Positions 63,982-64,000 of a DNA stretch of 64,000 nt are shown piece after piece. The stretch's first letter is position 1. Each line of letters opens with the position of its first letter. The DNA is from Acidobacteriota bacterium (GTDB lineage: Bacteria; Acidobacteriota; Vicinamibacteria; Vicinamibacterales; 2-12-FULL-66-21). The notes under the pieces are model-generated. The model was not told where the DNA came from. It made no database searches and saw nothing but the letters and a program-made list of their open reading frames with translations. Both the position numbers and the translations under genes were made by a program. The stretch is taken from contig JACPDI010000028.1 of NCBI GenBank assembly GCA_016184105.1, forward strand, positions 62,001-126,000, written 5' to 3'.

Positions 63982-64000
63982 GACGGACAGGCGAGTACAA

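Overview
The window is GC-rich, densely coded Gram-negative chromosome. Lipid A genes (lpxB, lpxD), outer-membrane beta-barrels, an EnvC-type hydrolase activator and lytic transglycosylases show a double-membrane envelope. The mixture of house-keeping genes, the divergent RNA polymerase omega subunit, the AMMECR1/MEMO pair and the many heptamer-like and palindromic repeats suggest an Acidobacteriota bacterium, perhaps of the Vicinamibacteria lineage. That placement is inference; no rRNA gene is present to test it. There is no prophage, CRISPR array or intact insertion sequence.

Layout. 1-1.1 kb: a HEPN/nucleotidyltransferase pair with its own operator. 1.3-5.6 kb: threonine dehydrogenase, a broken M64 peptidase, rhomboid protease, an SDR, a tiny CxxC protein and YqgE. 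5.6-9.5 kb: queG and aconitase. 9.6-11.8 kb: a three-gene secreted matrixin operon. 11.8-19.1 kb: an envelope run on the minus strand (K+/H+ exchange-like protein, lpxD, barrel protein, two M16 peptidases, lpxB). 19.1-26.2 kb: mgtC, a phospholipase C/S1-P1-like protein, AMMECR1, MEMO, gatCA, surE, rpoZ and an eIF2B-like protein. 26.2-31.7 kb: a plus-strand operon (hsp20, ymdB, xseA, xseB, ispA, tlyA, nadK). 31.7-37.7 kb: mltG, ruvX, a phosphodiesterase lipoprotein, envC-like and a degenerate S41 protein. 37.9-48.5 kb: tRNA-Val(GAC), then thrS-infC-rpmI-rplT-pheS-pheT-zapB-zapA, 6S RNA, rny, thiL and DUF2062. 48.5-62.9 kb: a 3D-domain protein, a pair of ABC exporters, a barrel protein, a large GT-C-like membrane protein, Slt, a flippase-like/methyltransferase fusion, a coiled-coil protein, DUF2461 and DinB. 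63.0-63.9 kb: tmRNA and a ribbon-helix-helix antitoxin-like gene.

Two genome-wide habits stand out. First, many first-in-operon genes have a TANNNT-type -10 hexamer 6-10 nt before the start codon, implying leaderless or nearly leaderless mRNAs, and five divergent pairs share one symmetric -10 in a gap of only 22-27 bp. Operon-internal genes instead use overlaps (ATGA, GTGA, TGATG) or Shine-Dalgarno sites. Second, short repeats are everywhere: a 60-bp palindrome present three times (once in-frame inside an ABC ATPase), another palindrome inside the GT-C gene, a GCAGAA/TTCTGCGG dispersed repeat present about nine times, and degenerate heptamer arrays. Several are translated, supplying linkers, C-termini and two apparent signal peptides.
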